DNA from: Bacteroidales bacterium
Lineage (GTDB): Bacteria; Bacteroidota; Bacteroidia; Bacteroidales; PXBB01
Length of the DNA: 64,000 nt
NCBI GenBank assembly: GCA_028698995.1
Contig: JAQVVM010000023.1
Coordinates: 1 to 64,000, forward strand
Reading direction: 5' to 3'
Part shown: in pieces, positions 43,314 through 52,259 of the stretch
Position numbering within the stretch: the stretch's first letter is position 1
Layout of the letters: each line of letters begins with the position of its first letter
Notes under the pieces: model-generated
What the model was told of the DNA's origin: nothing
The model's input: only the letters and a program-made list of their open reading frames with translations
Databases searched by the model: none
Program-made: the position numbers and the translations under genes

Positions 43314-43348
43314 TTACTTTGCAAAATAAAAAAACAACCTAAGCTTGT

Positions 43349-44557
43349 TTATCTTTTATAGAACCTTTTCTTTTGAGGTTTCTTCTTTTCATATGATTTG
43401 CCTTCACCATCCTCCCATTTTGGCAGATTTCCAATGTGTTTAGGGAGAAGTAATTCAGGAATGGAGGATTCAATTAATTTTTCAATTTGTTTCAACTTGT
43501 AGATTTCCCTTGTTGTTACAAATGTTATGGCTTCACCTTTAGCATTTACACGTGCAGTCCTTCCAATCCTGTGGACATAATCTTCTGCATCATGAGGAAT
43601 GTCATAATTAATAACCATATTAATATCTTTGACATCAATACCTCTGCTCACTACATCTGTGGCTACTAAAATTTTAATTTGTTTTGTGCTGAACCTTATT
43701 AAAACATCCTCTCTTTTATCTTGTTCCAAATTAGATGATATTCCTTCAGAGGGAAACCCATTTTTTTTCAGTTCTCTGACAATATCATTCACCTTACTTT
43801 TTGTGGAAGTGAAAATGAGAATACTGTTATAGTCTTTCCTTTCATTCAACAGTAGTTTAATAACATCATTTTTCTGGCTTTCATACAACAAACAGACTTT
43901 TTGTTCAACACCCTCTGCCGGCTTTGAAAGTGACAAACTTATTTCAATTGGGTTTAGAAGAATATTTTTTGCTAATTTGCGGATACTTGGAGCCATAGTA
44001 GCACTGAACATCAAGGTTTGTCGTTTTTTGGGCAGACAGGAGATTATTTTCTGTATATCATCTATGAATCCCATGTCTAACATCCTGTCAGCTTCATCCA
44101 GAACTAAATGTTTTATATGATCGAAATTTACATAACCCATATTTAAATGGGATAATAATTTTCCCGGTGTTGCTACAATGATATCAGCTCCTTTTATCAG
44201 AGCACTTTTTTGTATCTCCCAATCTTTCCCGTCTCCACCACCATAAATGGCTATTGAGCTTACAGAAACAAAATAAGACAAGCCCTGTATCTGCTGATCA
44301 ATTTGTAAAGCCAACTCTCTTGTTGGAACAATTATTAAAGTATCTGTGTAGTTGTTTTTCTTCCCAATCAATTTATTGAGGATTGGTAAAACAAATGCAG
44401 CTGTTTTGCCCGTTCCGGTTTGTGCACAAGCAATTAAATCCTTGTTGGCAAAAATGAGTGGTATTACTTGTTCCTGAATTGGTGTGGCCGTTTCAAAGTT
44501 TAAATAAGAAATGGCCTCTAGTAATTGCTTATTTAAATTAAGTTCTGTAAATTTCAT
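43349..44557 (-). CDS. DEAD-box RNA helicase
   Basis: A 402-residue helicase with all core motifs: Q motif FETATPIQEQVIP, Walker A AQTGTGKT (45-52), PTRELALQ, DEAD (in LVLDEADRMLDMGF), SAT, VATDVVSRGIDV and HRIGRTARV. The C-terminal tail is short and basic (EGKSYEKKKPQKKRFYKR), typical of RhlE-related enzymes in ribosome assembly or cold adaptation. It lies opposite a second DEAD-box gene on the other strand and has a TAATTTTGC box 8-15 bases before the ATG, so the leader is nearly absent. Confidence 0.92.
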   Translation of the reverse strand: MKFTELNLNKQLLEAISYLNFETATPIQEQVIPLIFANKDLIACAQTGTGKTAAFVLPILNKLIGKKNNYTDTLIIVPTRELALQIDQQIQGLSYFVSVSSIAIYGGGDGKDWEIQKSALIKGADIIVATPGKLLSHLNMGYVNFDHIKHLVLDEADRMLDMGFIDDIQKIISCLPKKRQTLMFSATMAPSIRKLAKNILLNPIEISLSLSKPAEGVEQKVCLLYESQKNDVIKLLLNERKDYNSILIFTSTKSKVNDIVRELKKNGFPSEGISSNLEQDKREDVLIRFSTKQIKILVATDVVSRGIDVKDINMVINYDIPHDAEDYVHRIGRTARVNAKGEAITFVTTREIYKLKQIEKLIESSIPELLLPKHIGNLPKWEDGEGKSYEKKKPQKKRFYKR

Positions 44558-44564
44558 TTGAGTG

Positions 44565-44572
44565 CAAAATTA
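44565..44572 (-). promoter_or_regulatory. Bacteroidota -7 box for the first helicase gene
   Basis: The minus strand reads TAATTTTGC, only 8 bases from the ATG, implying a nearly leaderless transcript. Confidence 0.45.
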
Positions 44573-44645
44573 AGCAATTTATTTCAGTTTAAGCATTCGA
44601 TTTTTTTACCTTTAACTTAACCCTATTCTAAATCAAAAAAAACAG

Positions 44646-44668
44646 TATCTTTGTGAAAAATTCACAAA
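44646..44668 (+). promoter_or_regulatory. -7 box overlapped by a 19-bp palindrome, upstream of the rhlE-like gene
   Basis: TATCTTTG (44646-44653) is the -7 box. A perfect palindrome TTTGTGAA-AAA-TTCACAAA (44650-44668) overlaps it and covers the expected transcription start. It could be an operator, or the first hairpin of the leader RNA. Confidence 0.6.
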
Positions 44669-44708
44669 CGGACATTTCCCTCCCTACAACAGCAAGGTTT
44701 TGGTTCTC
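44668..44708 (+). promoter_or_regulatory. Candidate cis-regulatory 5' leader of the rhlE-like gene
   Basis: A C- and G-richer 41-nt island, starting ACGGACATTTCCCTCCC and ending GGTTTTGGTTCTC, stands in an otherwise AT-rich leader of about 80 nt. I recall similar pyrimidine-rich leaders before Bacteroidota helicase and cold-shock genes, but this is unverified. Confidence 0.4.
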
Positions 44709-44733
44709 AAAAAAAATATACTTTTAAAATTTT

Positions 44734-46005
44734 ATGTTATTTCACTCATTAAACATTATTGAGCCTATTCTTAAGTCAATAGAACAAGAAGGCTACAAAA
44801 TTCCTACGCCCATACAAGAAGAAGCTATTCCATTGGTGCTGAAAGGCAGCGATTTCCTCGGCTGCGCACAAACCGGCACTGGTAAAACGGCTGCTTTTGC
44901 AATTCCAATATTACAGTTATTACATGCTTCAAAAACAAATGAAAAAAGAAGAAGGATTAGAAGCCTTATTGTTACGCCTACACGTGAACTGGCCATTCAG
45001 ATAGATGAAAGTTTTAAAGCTTATGGCCGCTTTACAGGATTAATCAGCACTGTTGTTTTTGGCGGGGTCAATCAGAACTCTCAAACGGCAGCTTTACAGC
45101 GTGGCGTGGATATTCTTGTAGCGACCCCCGGAAGACTTCTTGACCTGATGAATCAAGGATATATTTCTTTGCGTAACATCGAAATATTTGTACTTGATGA
45201 GGCTGATCGCATGCTCGACATGGGATTTATTCATGATGTTGATAAAATTATTGCAGCATTACCCCGCAAACGACAATCACTTTTTTTCTCAGCAACCATG
45301 CCACCTGAAATTGTAAAATTGGCAAATTCAATTTTATACAAACCTGCAAAAGTTGAGATTACACCATCGGCGACAACTGTTGATATTGTTAAACAATTGG
45401 TTTATTTTGTTGACAAAGGCAATAAAAATGCACTACTTATTGACGTACTTAAAGATGAAAAGATCAAAACTGCCCTCGTCTTTACAAGAACCAAACATGG
45501 AGCTGATAAAGTCGTAAAAGTACTTAAGAAAAATGATATTATTGCTGAGGCCATACATGGCAACAAGAGTCAGGTAGCCCGTCAGCGGGCACTTGCTAAT
45601 TTTAAATCTCAGACTACAAGGGTATTGGTTGCTACCGATATTGCAGCAAGAGGGATTGATGTGGAAGACATGGAATTTGTAATCAATTTTGAATTGCCCA
45701 ATATCCCTGAGACATATGTTCACCGGATAGGCAGAACAGGAAGAGCCGGTGCAAAAGGAACTGCCTATTCTTTCTGCGACGCAGAAGAAAAAGCATATCT
45801 GAAAGATATAGAAAAACTTATTTGTAAAAAAATCCCTGAAATAAAAGACCACGATTATCCTTTGCTGGATAATAATCCTGTAAAAGCTCCAAAACAAGAA
45901 CGCAATCATGCATACCGTAGTAATATTGCTGCTGCAAAACCATCTTTTCCCGGACACAATCACAAAAAAACGGACCAAAAAAAACACAAAAGTTGGTCTT
46001 CATAA
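44734..46005 (+). CDS. rhlE: DEAD-box RNA helicase, RhlE type
   Basis: A 423-residue helicase: FHSLNIIEPILKSIEQEGYKIPTPIQEEAIP (Q motif), AQTGTGKT (45-52), PTRELAIQ, DEAD, SAT, VATDIAARGIDV, HRIGRTGRAG. The tail (NPVKAPKQERNHAYRSNIAAAKPSFPGHNHKKTDQKKHKSW) is basic and disordered, as in RhlE. It unwinds RNA during ribosome biogenesis or in the cold. The long leader with a palindrome on the promoter suggests regulation that the oppositely oriented helicase lacks. The two helicases are similar and may be an old duplication. Confidence 0.93.
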   Translation: MLFHSLNIIEPILKSIEQEGYKIPTPIQEEAIPLVLKGSDFLGCAQTGTGKTAAFAIPILQLLHASKTNEKRRRIRSLIVTPTRELAIQIDESFKAYGRFTGLISTVVFGGVNQNSQTAALQRGVDILVATPGRLLDLMNQGYISLRNIEIFVLDEADRMLDMGFIHDVDKIIAALPRKRQSLFFSATMPPEIVKLANSILYKPAKVEITPSATTVDIVKQLVYFVDKGNKNALLIDVLKDEKIKTALVFTRTKHGADKVVKVLKKNDIIAEAIHGNKSQVARQRALANFKSQTTRVLVATDIAARGIDVEDMEFVINFELPNIPETYVHRIGRTGRAGAKGTAYSFCDAEEKAYLKDIEKLICKKIPEIKDHDYPLLDNNPVKAPKQERNHAYRSNIAAAKPSFPGHNHKKTDQKKHKSWSS

Positions 46006-46340
46006 CTATCAACCGACTAAATTGTATTTTGATTGCTTATGAATTAAAAGGCTTTGGACAGCTTAGTGTAACCCAATAAATCTAATTGAATAATTGGTTT
46101 TGGCATGTGAATTTGCTGCGAAGCAATGCAAATTCCATGACAAAACCATATTTGTTTTAGCTTTTGACAAATTCTAATTTTCTGATAATAGTCTCGGGCC
46201 AATGCCTGTGTACTTAAAATACCAATTCCAAATATATTATTGTTTTGTATCAGGGTGCTGTATCTTTTATGTGTATCATAATTAAGAAGATTAGCAGAAT
46301 TTGTATGCTTTGGATTTATTTAATACATAAATAAATTGTT
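46006..46340. other. 335-bp non-coding gap with one large hairpin
   Basis: No gene was found. The gap holds a 54-nt imperfect inverted repeat at 46095-46148 (GGTTTTG...CATG...GAATTTGC / GCAAATTC...CATG...CAAAACC). It has no T run after it. The remainder is AT-rich; no TAnnTTTG box was located for the PHP gene at 46341. Confidence 0.6.
46095..46148. repeat. Long imperfect palindrome with an alternative inner hairpin
   Basis: The outer arms GGTTTTG/CAAAACC, CATG/CATG and GAATTTGC/GCAAATTC pair around the loop. The middle can instead form TTGCT-GCGA-AGCAA, a GNRA-type tetraloop hairpin that competes with the inner pairing. Confidence 0.6.
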
Positions 46341-47573
46341 ATGGGTTTGGCAAGGTTAAAATCAGGAAAAATTCAATATGTGTCAATGCTTTTATGTGTT
46401 CTTATAGGTATTAGTTCAAAAGCACAACAATCAAGATATTACAAAGCTCAATTGCATTGTCACAGTACCAATAGTGATGGAAAATTTACCCCGACGGAGT
46501 TGGCTGCAGAATATAGAAACAGGGGATATGAGTTATTATTTATCAGTGATCACAATATAATGACACCCGCAGAAAATATTACTGTACCGGGCATTCTTTG
46601 TTTTAATGCAGAAGAATACACTTTTTCAAAACATATCAATGGTTTTTTTCTAAACCATACTGTTAATGCAGATGGATTTACATCCCAACAAGCTGTTGAT
46701 TCTATCAGATCACAAGGAGGGTTGTCTATGTTCAACCATCCGGTAGATATGACTTATGGCCCTGATTGGTCGTATCCTGAAAACTATTTTGATTCCAATA
46801 GCAGCCCTGACTTCATAGAAATTTACAATGCTTCTTTGGCAAGCTTTGCCCCAATAAATACTGAAATATGGGACAATCTGTTGAGTAACAATCACAGGAT
46901 ATTCGGCATTGCAAGCGATGATTTGCACAGCCCCTTACGTGCCGGTTTAGAACAATTGTTTGATAGGGGATGGATTATGTTGAAATTAAGTTCATTAACA
47001 AAAGATTCTGTTTATAATGCTTTAAAACGGGGCGATTTTTATGCTTCAACAGGAATTGAAATTTCAGATTTTCTTGTTCACGAGAACCTGATATCAATAT
47101 CATGCAGTAACTGCACTGAAATTCGTTTTATAGGTGAAAACGGGGCGATTTTAAAAGAAGTCCGAGGCTCACAGGCTGATTTTCTACGATTAGATGAAAA
47201 GTACGTCAGAGTTGAATTGGAAGACAATGGTATTGCCGGTATTGGAAGAAAAAAAGCATGGACGAATCCCGTATTTTATGATGATGAACTTCCTGAAAAT
47301 ACATTGGTTGCAAGCATAACGGAATATTCAACCTTCCCTAACCCGTTTTTTTCGACTATGAATATTGCGTATAAATTGCCAAAGGCTGATCATATAAGGA
47401 TTCAATTATTTGATTATACAGGTACAGAGATTTCGGAGCTTTTAAACGAATATCAGCAAGAGGGAGCATACAATCTTCAATTTGATGGCATCAACCTTGA
47501 AGCAGGTATCTATTATTGCAAACTGACTTCTACGTATCAGTCGCTTACAAATAAGGTTATTCTGATGAAATAA
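46341..47573 (+). CDS. Secreted PHP-domain phosphoesterase with T9SS sorting domain
   Basis: A 410-residue protein with a signal peptide (IQYVSMLLCVLIGISSKAQ). The PHP motifs are LHCHSTNSDGKF (His39, His41), FISDHN (Asp70, His71), FNAEEY, NHPV and ASDDLHSP. A small beta domain and a T9SS type A sorting domain follow (YSTFPNPFFSTMNIAYKLP...AGIYYCKL). PHP enzymes hydrolyse phosphoesters using two or three metals; a secreted, surface-sorted version probably acts on extracellular phosphorylated substrates. Substrate and regulation are not evident. Confidence 0.87.
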   Translation: MGLARLKSGKIQYVSMLLCVLIGISSKAQQSRYYKAQLHCHSTNSDGKFTPTELAAEYRNRGYELLFISDHNIMTPAENITVPGILCFNAEEYTFSKHINGFFLNHTVNADGFTSQQAVDSIRSQGGLSMFNHPVDMTYGPDWSYPENYFDSNSSPDFIEIYNASLASFAPINTEIWDNLLSNNHRIFGIASDDLHSPLRAGLEQLFDRGWIMLKLSSLTKDSVYNALKRGDFYASTGIEISDFLVHENLISISCSNCTEIRFIGENGAILKEVRGSQADFLRLDEKYVRVELEDNGIAGIGRKKAWTNPVFYDDELPENTLVASITEYSTFPNPFFSTMNIAYKLPKADHIRIQLFDYTGTEISELLNEYQQEGAYNLQFDGINLEAGIYYCKLTSTYQSLTNKVILMK

Positions 47574-47628
47574 AAGTGAAAATCAATTATTGATTACATT
47601 TTATGAAAAAAAAGTTGGTAGATATGTA

Positions 47629-48504
47629 TCAGGGTGCAAAACCAAAATTTTTAAGGATGGCTTTATCTTCACGCCAGTCTTTCTGAACTTTAACATGAAT
47701 TTCAAGGAATACTTTTTTATCAAGAAATTTCTCAAGACCTTTTCGTGCTTCAGTACCTACTCTTTTCAGGGCGGTTCCGTTTTTTCCTATAAGGATCCCT
47801 TTTTGTGAATCACGTATCACGCAAAGTAATGCCCCTATCTTTACAAGTTTATCTGTTTCAACAAAGCTTTCAATCATTATTTCAACAGAGTAGGGTATTT
47901 CATCTTTATAGTTGAGAAAGATTTGTTCCCTGATGATTTCAGAAGTAAAAAATCTTACAGGCATATTGCTTATTTCTTCCTTTGAAAAGAAAGGAGGGTG
48001 AACCGGAATATGTTCGAGTAGGATTTGCAGTAGCAAATCAAGGTTAAATTTTGCCAGCACTGAAATAGGGATTATTTGAGCTTCAGGGATTTTTTCCTGC
48101 CAAAACGTTATAAGAGTTTTTACTTTATCCTGTTCTGATAGATCACATTTATTAATGGCTACTATAACAGGAATCCCCATCTTTCTTATTTTAATAATCA
48201 CATCATCAAAATCGAATTTATCTATGACATCTGTCATGATAAGGAAAACATCGGCATCTGTGATGCTTTCATTCACAAATTTCATCATGGCTTCGTGCAT
48301 AAGATAGGCAGGTTTTATAAGCCCTGGGGTGTCTGAAATTACCAATTGATAATTTTCATCATTCAATATACCGAAAATACGATGGCGTGTGGTTTGAGCT
48401 TTTTGTGTGACGGCTGATAGTTTTTCTCCTATCAACGCATTCATTAAAGATGATTTACCAACATTAGGCTTACCGATAATACTTACAAATCCGGCTTTAT
48501 GCAT
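47629..48504 (-). CDS. era: GTPase Era
   Basis: A 291-residue GTPase with G1 GKPNVGKS (11-18), the Era-specific AVTQKAQTTRHRIFGI switch, DTPGL and NKCD. The C-terminal KH domain includes IGKNGTALKRVGTEARKGLEKFLDKKVFLEIHVKV. It binds the 3' end of 16S rRNA and checks 30S assembly. The length is typical. It is divergent from the tRNA-Met gene. Confidence 0.95.
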   Translation of the reverse strand: MHKAGFVSIIGKPNVGKSSLMNALIGEKLSAVTQKAQTTRHRIFGILNDENYQLVISDTPGLIKPAYLMHEAMMKFVNESITDADVFLIMTDVIDKFDFDDVIIKIRKMGIPVIVAINKCDLSEQDKVKTLITFWQEKIPEAQIIPISVLAKFNLDLLLQILLEHIPVHPPFFSKEEISNMPVRFFTSEIIREQIFLNYKDEIPYSVEIMIESFVETDKLVKIGALLCVIRDSQKGILIGKNGTALKRVGTEARKGLEKFLDKKVFLEIHVKVQKDWREDKAILKNFGFAP

Positions 48505-48543
48505 TTTTATTTTAAATTTTATTGTTTATATTAAAAAAAATAT

Positions 48544-48551
48544 TATTTTTG
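48544..48551 (+). promoter_or_regulatory. Bacteroidota -7 box for tRNA-Met
   Basis: TATTTTTGC on the plus strand, 46 bases before the tRNA 5' end. Confidence 0.45.
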
Positions 48552-48597
48552 CAAAGTTAATAAAATGCTACAACAGCCAAAGGCAAATAAGATATAT

Positions 48598-48669
48598 TGC
48601 GGGGTGGAGCAGTGGCAGCTCGTCGGGCTCATAACCCGAAGGTCGCAGGTTCGAGTCCTGTCCCCGCTA
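48598..48669 (+). tRNA. tRNA-Met (CAT), initiator type
   Basis: A 72-nt cloverleaf: acceptor TGCGGGG/CCCCGCT with discriminator A, D-arm GAGC/GCTC, anticodon stem TCGGG/CCCGA with loop CTCATAA, T-arm GCAGG-TTCGAGT-CCTGT. The three G:C pairs in the anticodon stem and the absence of a Watson-Crick 1:72 pair (T opposite T) are initiator tRNA features. CCA is not encoded. Confidence 0.9.
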
Positions 48670-48701
48670 CTAAAACAGTTTGAGTGTGAGTCTAGAGCAA
48701 G

Positions 48702-48725
48702 AGCGAGGATTTACGCTTTTTTTTT
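48702..48725 (+). terminator. Possible terminator of tRNA-Met
   Basis: A weak 4-bp stem AGCG/CGCT is followed by nine T. The T run is good but the stem is short. Confidence 0.4.
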
Positions 48726-48868
48726 AACCTGTTTTTTAACTTACCCGAAAATTCCGTGTCATCAATACTTTAATTGTTGCAATTAAAGAGCTTTTATTTC
48801 AGCCTTACATTGTACTAAGTTCCACTTTCTTTTATCTACTAAAAATGAAATCTGAATTTTTTTAAGTG

Positions 48869-48898
48869 TTTGCAATGGTTTTTTATTTGTAATTTTAC
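48869..48898 (+). promoter_or_regulatory. Putative promoter of the barrel-propeller gene
   Basis: TTTG (48869-48872), 17-base spacer, TAATTTTAC (48890-48898), 25 bases before the preferred ATG at 48924. Confidence 0.5.
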
Positions 48899-48923
48899 AC
48901 TCAATATGTTTTTTATTGATTTT

Positions 48924-51900
48924 ATGGGTGCTGTTTATCTAAAAAGAACTGTACAATTTGGACTTTTGTTTTTTTTCTTTTTCATGTTTCAATTAACTGG
49001 AAAAGCGCAATTTTACAGTGGTTCACAGTTAACTTTTGGAAAAAACAGGGTTCAGTATATTGACAGAATTTGGTCACAGCTCCGTTTTGAAGAATTCGAT
49101 ACTTATTTTTACCAACAGGGAAAACCCCTCGCTATATATACAGCTCGTTATTTTTCAAGTGTTAAACCTGTAATTGAAGCCCGTTTACAAACACAGTTCA
49201 GTGGTAAAATTCAGTTTGTTATTTTTAATAAAATGACTGATTTGAGACAAAGTAATGTGGGCTTTATAAGTGATCAGCAGTATAACATTGGTGGTCAAAC
49301 TCATATTGTGGGGTCAAAAGTGTTTTTGTATTTTAACGGTGATTATCTTGACTTTCAAAAACAAATAAAGGCCGGTTTTACAAATATTCTTATCAATCAG
49401 ATGCTTTATGGCCAATTTTTTACTTCGATGATTAAAAATTCCACTCTTTTATCATTGCCTGATTGGTATGTTCAAGGATTAATCTCTTATTATTCTGACG
49501 AATGGAATGTTGAAATTGATAATTATGTTCGTGACGGAATTCTCAGTAACAGATATAAAGATTTTCACAGGTTGAGACCTGAAGATGCTGTGTATGCAGG
49601 GCACTCTTTCTGGTATTTTATTGCTCAAAGGTATGGGCCGGAAATTATACCAAATATAGTTTTTATGACACGTGCCAGCCGAAGTATTGAAAATGGCTTT
49701 TTGTTTATTCTAGGAATCACCCATAAAAACTTAATGACTGATTGGCTGGAATTTTATAAGAACATTTATGAAACCGAGGATGCTCAGTCAATTTTTCCTG
49801 AAAATCTTATTCTTAGTAACAGGTATAAAAAAAATATAGATTATCATTCCGTTAAATCATCTCCCGGGGGCAGATATGTGGCTTATGTAACAAATAATAT
49901 GGGGAGATCTGTCCTTTGGCTTTATGATACACAAACTCTTAAAAGAAAACGCCTTCTGAAGCAGGGTTACAGACTTGATGAAAAAGTTGATCTTTCTTAC
50001 CCTCTGATTGACTGGCATCCCTCAGGTGAAATTCTTACCATTATACGCGAAGAAAAAGGACTCACTGCTCTTTATTTCTATACTGTTGAAGATAAGAAGA
50101 TGGAAAAACGTTTTTTATATCACTTCGACAAAGTGCTAGATTTTTCATATGCCCCCAATGGAAGACTTCTTGCTGTTTCTGCAGTCATCAATGGGAAAAC
50201 AAATATTTATGTCTATAATGTGGCTGCAAATACTTTTGAAGTTATTACCAATGATTCCTATAATGATTTTGAACCAGTATTTTCAGCTGATAATAAACTT
50301 ATTTATTTCAGCTCCTATAGATTAAATGATACCTTAGTAACTGAGCGACCCGACGAAATATTTGTAAATGACATCCAATCGCGTAATTTATTTGCCTACA
50401 ATTATGCCGAAAGAGACCCTGTTTTAAGACGGGTAACAAATTCCCATAGTAATTTGTTCAGACCACAAACCATTGATAAGAGACACATCTCTTACCTTTC
50501 TGACGAAAGTGGAATTATAAATAGGTATATAGCACGTTTTGATAGCGCAATCAGCCATATTGATACAACCATTCATTATCGCTATTTTGCTATTAGTGAG
50601 CCTGTGACGAATTATAACAGAAGTCTTATGGAACATAGTATTGACCACAATCAGAGTTTTTCAACGGATCTGATATACAAAGGAGGGTCATACTTTATTT
50701 TAAGGCAACCAATAGATGAAATATTTTATCAAACAACGACACCGGAACAGACAAATTTTATAAAATTACAAAGGGAGATTGAATTTAACAGACTCCAGGA
50801 GATTGAAAATCAAAATGATACTTTAGAACCGGTTAGAGAAGACTCACTTATAGATGTTCCTGAAAGAACACAGCGAAAGAGGTTGATAGTTATTGGTGCA
50901 GAAGAGCAAAGCTCAGAAGGGAAAATTGATACTGATAATTTTCTGTTTAATGATGAAATAAGTAGAGATACCGGTAGGACTGCCTCTGATTCTAATGAAG
51001 GTATGAGTAATGACAGTATTTCTGACGACATACAAGAGTTTTATATCCCACGTGCAAGAAATTATTACGTTGAATATACCATAGATCAAATGGTTAATCA
51101 GCTTGACTTTAGCTATCTTAATGCCTCCTATCAGACATTTACCGGTGGCAGCAATCCAATTTATATAAACCCCGGTTTTAATGCTCTTTTTAAGTTGGGA
51201 CTTACAGATTTATTAGAAGATAACAGAATTGTTGGAGGGCTTCGGTTTTCACTTGATTTTAATCAAACCGAATATTTGCTAAGTTACGAAATGCTTCAGA
51301 AAAGACTCGACAGACAGATTACTTTTTACAGGCAAAAATTTGATGAAATGGCTGGTTCTACCTCATTGAAACGCAATACAACCCACTTGTTTTACTATTC
51401 CCTCAAATGGCCATTCAGTAATGTTTTTGCTGTTAAAGCCACTACAACGTACCGTTACGACAGAGGTGTTTATCTTTCAACGGATCTTGATAATCTTAAA
51501 AAACCCAATGTGAATACGCACTGGGGAGGATTTAAAACAGAATTGATTTTTGATAATACAAGATATCAGGGATATAATACTTTTTTAGGTTCGCGGTATA
51601 AATTATTTGGCGAATATTTCAGAAAAATACCTGAGAAGGAATCTGACCTTTTTGTTGTGGGCGCAGATTTCAGAAACTACCAGAAACTCTATAAAAATAT
51701 TATCTGGGCCAATCGTTTTGCTGCCAGTACATCTTTTGGAAACTCCAGACTGATTTATTATATGGGTGGTGTAGATACTTGGCTATTCCCGAAATTTAAC
51801 GATTCAATTTCTATTGCAACGGATCAGAATTATGTTTATCAGACATTAGCTACCAATATGAGGGGATTTACGCAAAATATCCGTAATGGGAACAACTTTG

Positions 51901-52256
51901 CCTTAGTAAATAGTGAAATTCGGTTTCCTGTAATTAGATTTTTCTCTGATAAACCGCTAAAGTCCGAATTACTAAACAGCTTTCAGCTCATTGGTTTTTT
52001 TGATATTGGAACTGCTTGGAATGGCTTAAGTCCTTATTATAAAGACAATCCATTTTTCACACAAGTATATGAAAGTCCTTATTCTCCGGTAAAAATAACA
52101 GTTTATACTCAGAAAGAGCCTATTGTAGCCGGTTATGGTGCAGGACTCAGAGCAAAGGTATTTGGGTATTTTCTTAGAGCTGATATGGCTTGGGGAATTG
52201 ATGATGGAGTTGTCAGAAAGCCTGTATTTTACCTTTCTATGTCACTTGATTTTTAA
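48924..52256 (+). CDS. Degenerate peptidase-MA domain / TolB-like propeller / Omp85-like barrel protein
   Basis: The preferred start is ATG 48924 (MGAVYLKRTVQFGLL...), just before the signal peptide; an in-frame ATG at 48870 exists. The 1110-residue protein has a peptidase-MA-like domain (about 30-300) in which the HExxH helix reads AGFTNILINQM and the third ligand Glu is Gln (LPDWYVQG). It therefore looks catalytically dead. A TolB/WD40-type propeller (about 320-640: YVAYVTNNMGRSVLWLYDTQ, FEPVFSADNKLIYFSSYR) and an acidic linker follow. The C-terminal 16-strand-like barrel has ATNMRGF, NSEIRFPV and GFFDIGTAWNG signatures of Omp85/surface antigen proteins. An outer-membrane assembly or transport role is likely but unproven. 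Confidence 0.85.
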   Translation: MGAVYLKRTVQFGLLFFFFFMFQLTGKAQFYSGSQLTFGKNRVQYIDRIWSQLRFEEFDTYFYQQGKPLAIYTARYFSSVKPVIEARLQTQFSGKIQFVIFNKMTDLRQSNVGFISDQQYNIGGQTHIVGSKVFLYFNGDYLDFQKQIKAGFTNILINQMLYGQFFTSMIKNSTLLSLPDWYVQGLISYYSDEWNVEIDNYVRDGILSNRYKDFHRLRPEDAVYAGHSFWYFIAQRYGPEIIPNIVFMTRASRSIENGFLFILGITHKNLMTDWLEFYKNIYETEDAQSIFPENLILSNRYKKNIDYHSVKSSPGGRYVAYVTNNMGRSVLWLYDTQTLKRKRLLKQGYRLDEKVDLSYPLIDWHPSGEILTIIREEKGLTALYFYTVEDKKMEKRFLYHFDKVLDFSYAPNGRLLAVSAVINGKTNIYVYNVAANTFEVITNDSYNDFEPVFSADNKLIYFSSYRLNDTLVTERPDEIFVNDIQSRNLFAYNYAERDPVLRRVTNSHSNLFRPQTIDKRHISYLSDESGIINRYIARFDSAISHIDTTIHYRYFAISEPVTNYNRSLMEHSIDHNQSFSTDLIYKGGSYFILRQPIDEIFYQTTTPEQTNFIKLQREIEFNRLQEIENQNDTLEPVREDSLIDVPERTQRKRLIVIGAEEQSSEGKIDTDNFLFNDEISRDTGRTASDSNEGMSNDSISDDIQEFYIPRARNYYVEYTIDQMVNQLDFSYLNASYQTFTGGSNPIYINPGFNALFKLGLTDLLEDNRIVGGLRFSLDFNQTEYLLSYEMLQKRLDRQITFYRQKFDEMAGSTSLKRNTTHLFYYSLKWPFSNVFAVKATTTYRYDRGVYLSTDLDNLKKPNVNTHWGGFKTELIFDNTRYQGYNTFLGSRYKLFGEYFRKIPEKESDLFVVGADFRNYQKLYKNIIWANRFAASTSFGNSRLIYYMGGVDTWLFPKFNDSISIATDQNYVYQTLATNMRGFTQNIRNGNNFALVNSEIRFPVIRFFSDKPLKSELLNSFQLIGFFDIGTAWNGLSPYYKDNPFFTQVYESPYSPVKITVYTQKEPIVAGYGAGLRAKVFGYFLRADMAWGIDDGVVRKPVFYLSMSLDF

Positions 52257-52259
52257 AAT

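Noticed and set aside
45433-45987. 184-residue reading frame on the minus strand opposite rhlE
   Set aside because: It lies wholly within the helicase gene, its translation is Phe/Cys/Ile-rich with no domain, and there is no promoter or coding signal.
43349-46005. Recent tandem duplication of one helicase gene
   Set aside because: The two proteins share motifs but differ widely between them and in their tails and leaders, so any duplication is old; no nucleotide-level repeat is visible.
48598-48669. Elongator tRNA-Met or tRNA-Ile2
   Set aside because: Three G:C pairs at the anticodon stem and the unpaired 1:72 position favour the initiator. A tilS-modified Ile2 would normally have a paired acceptor end.
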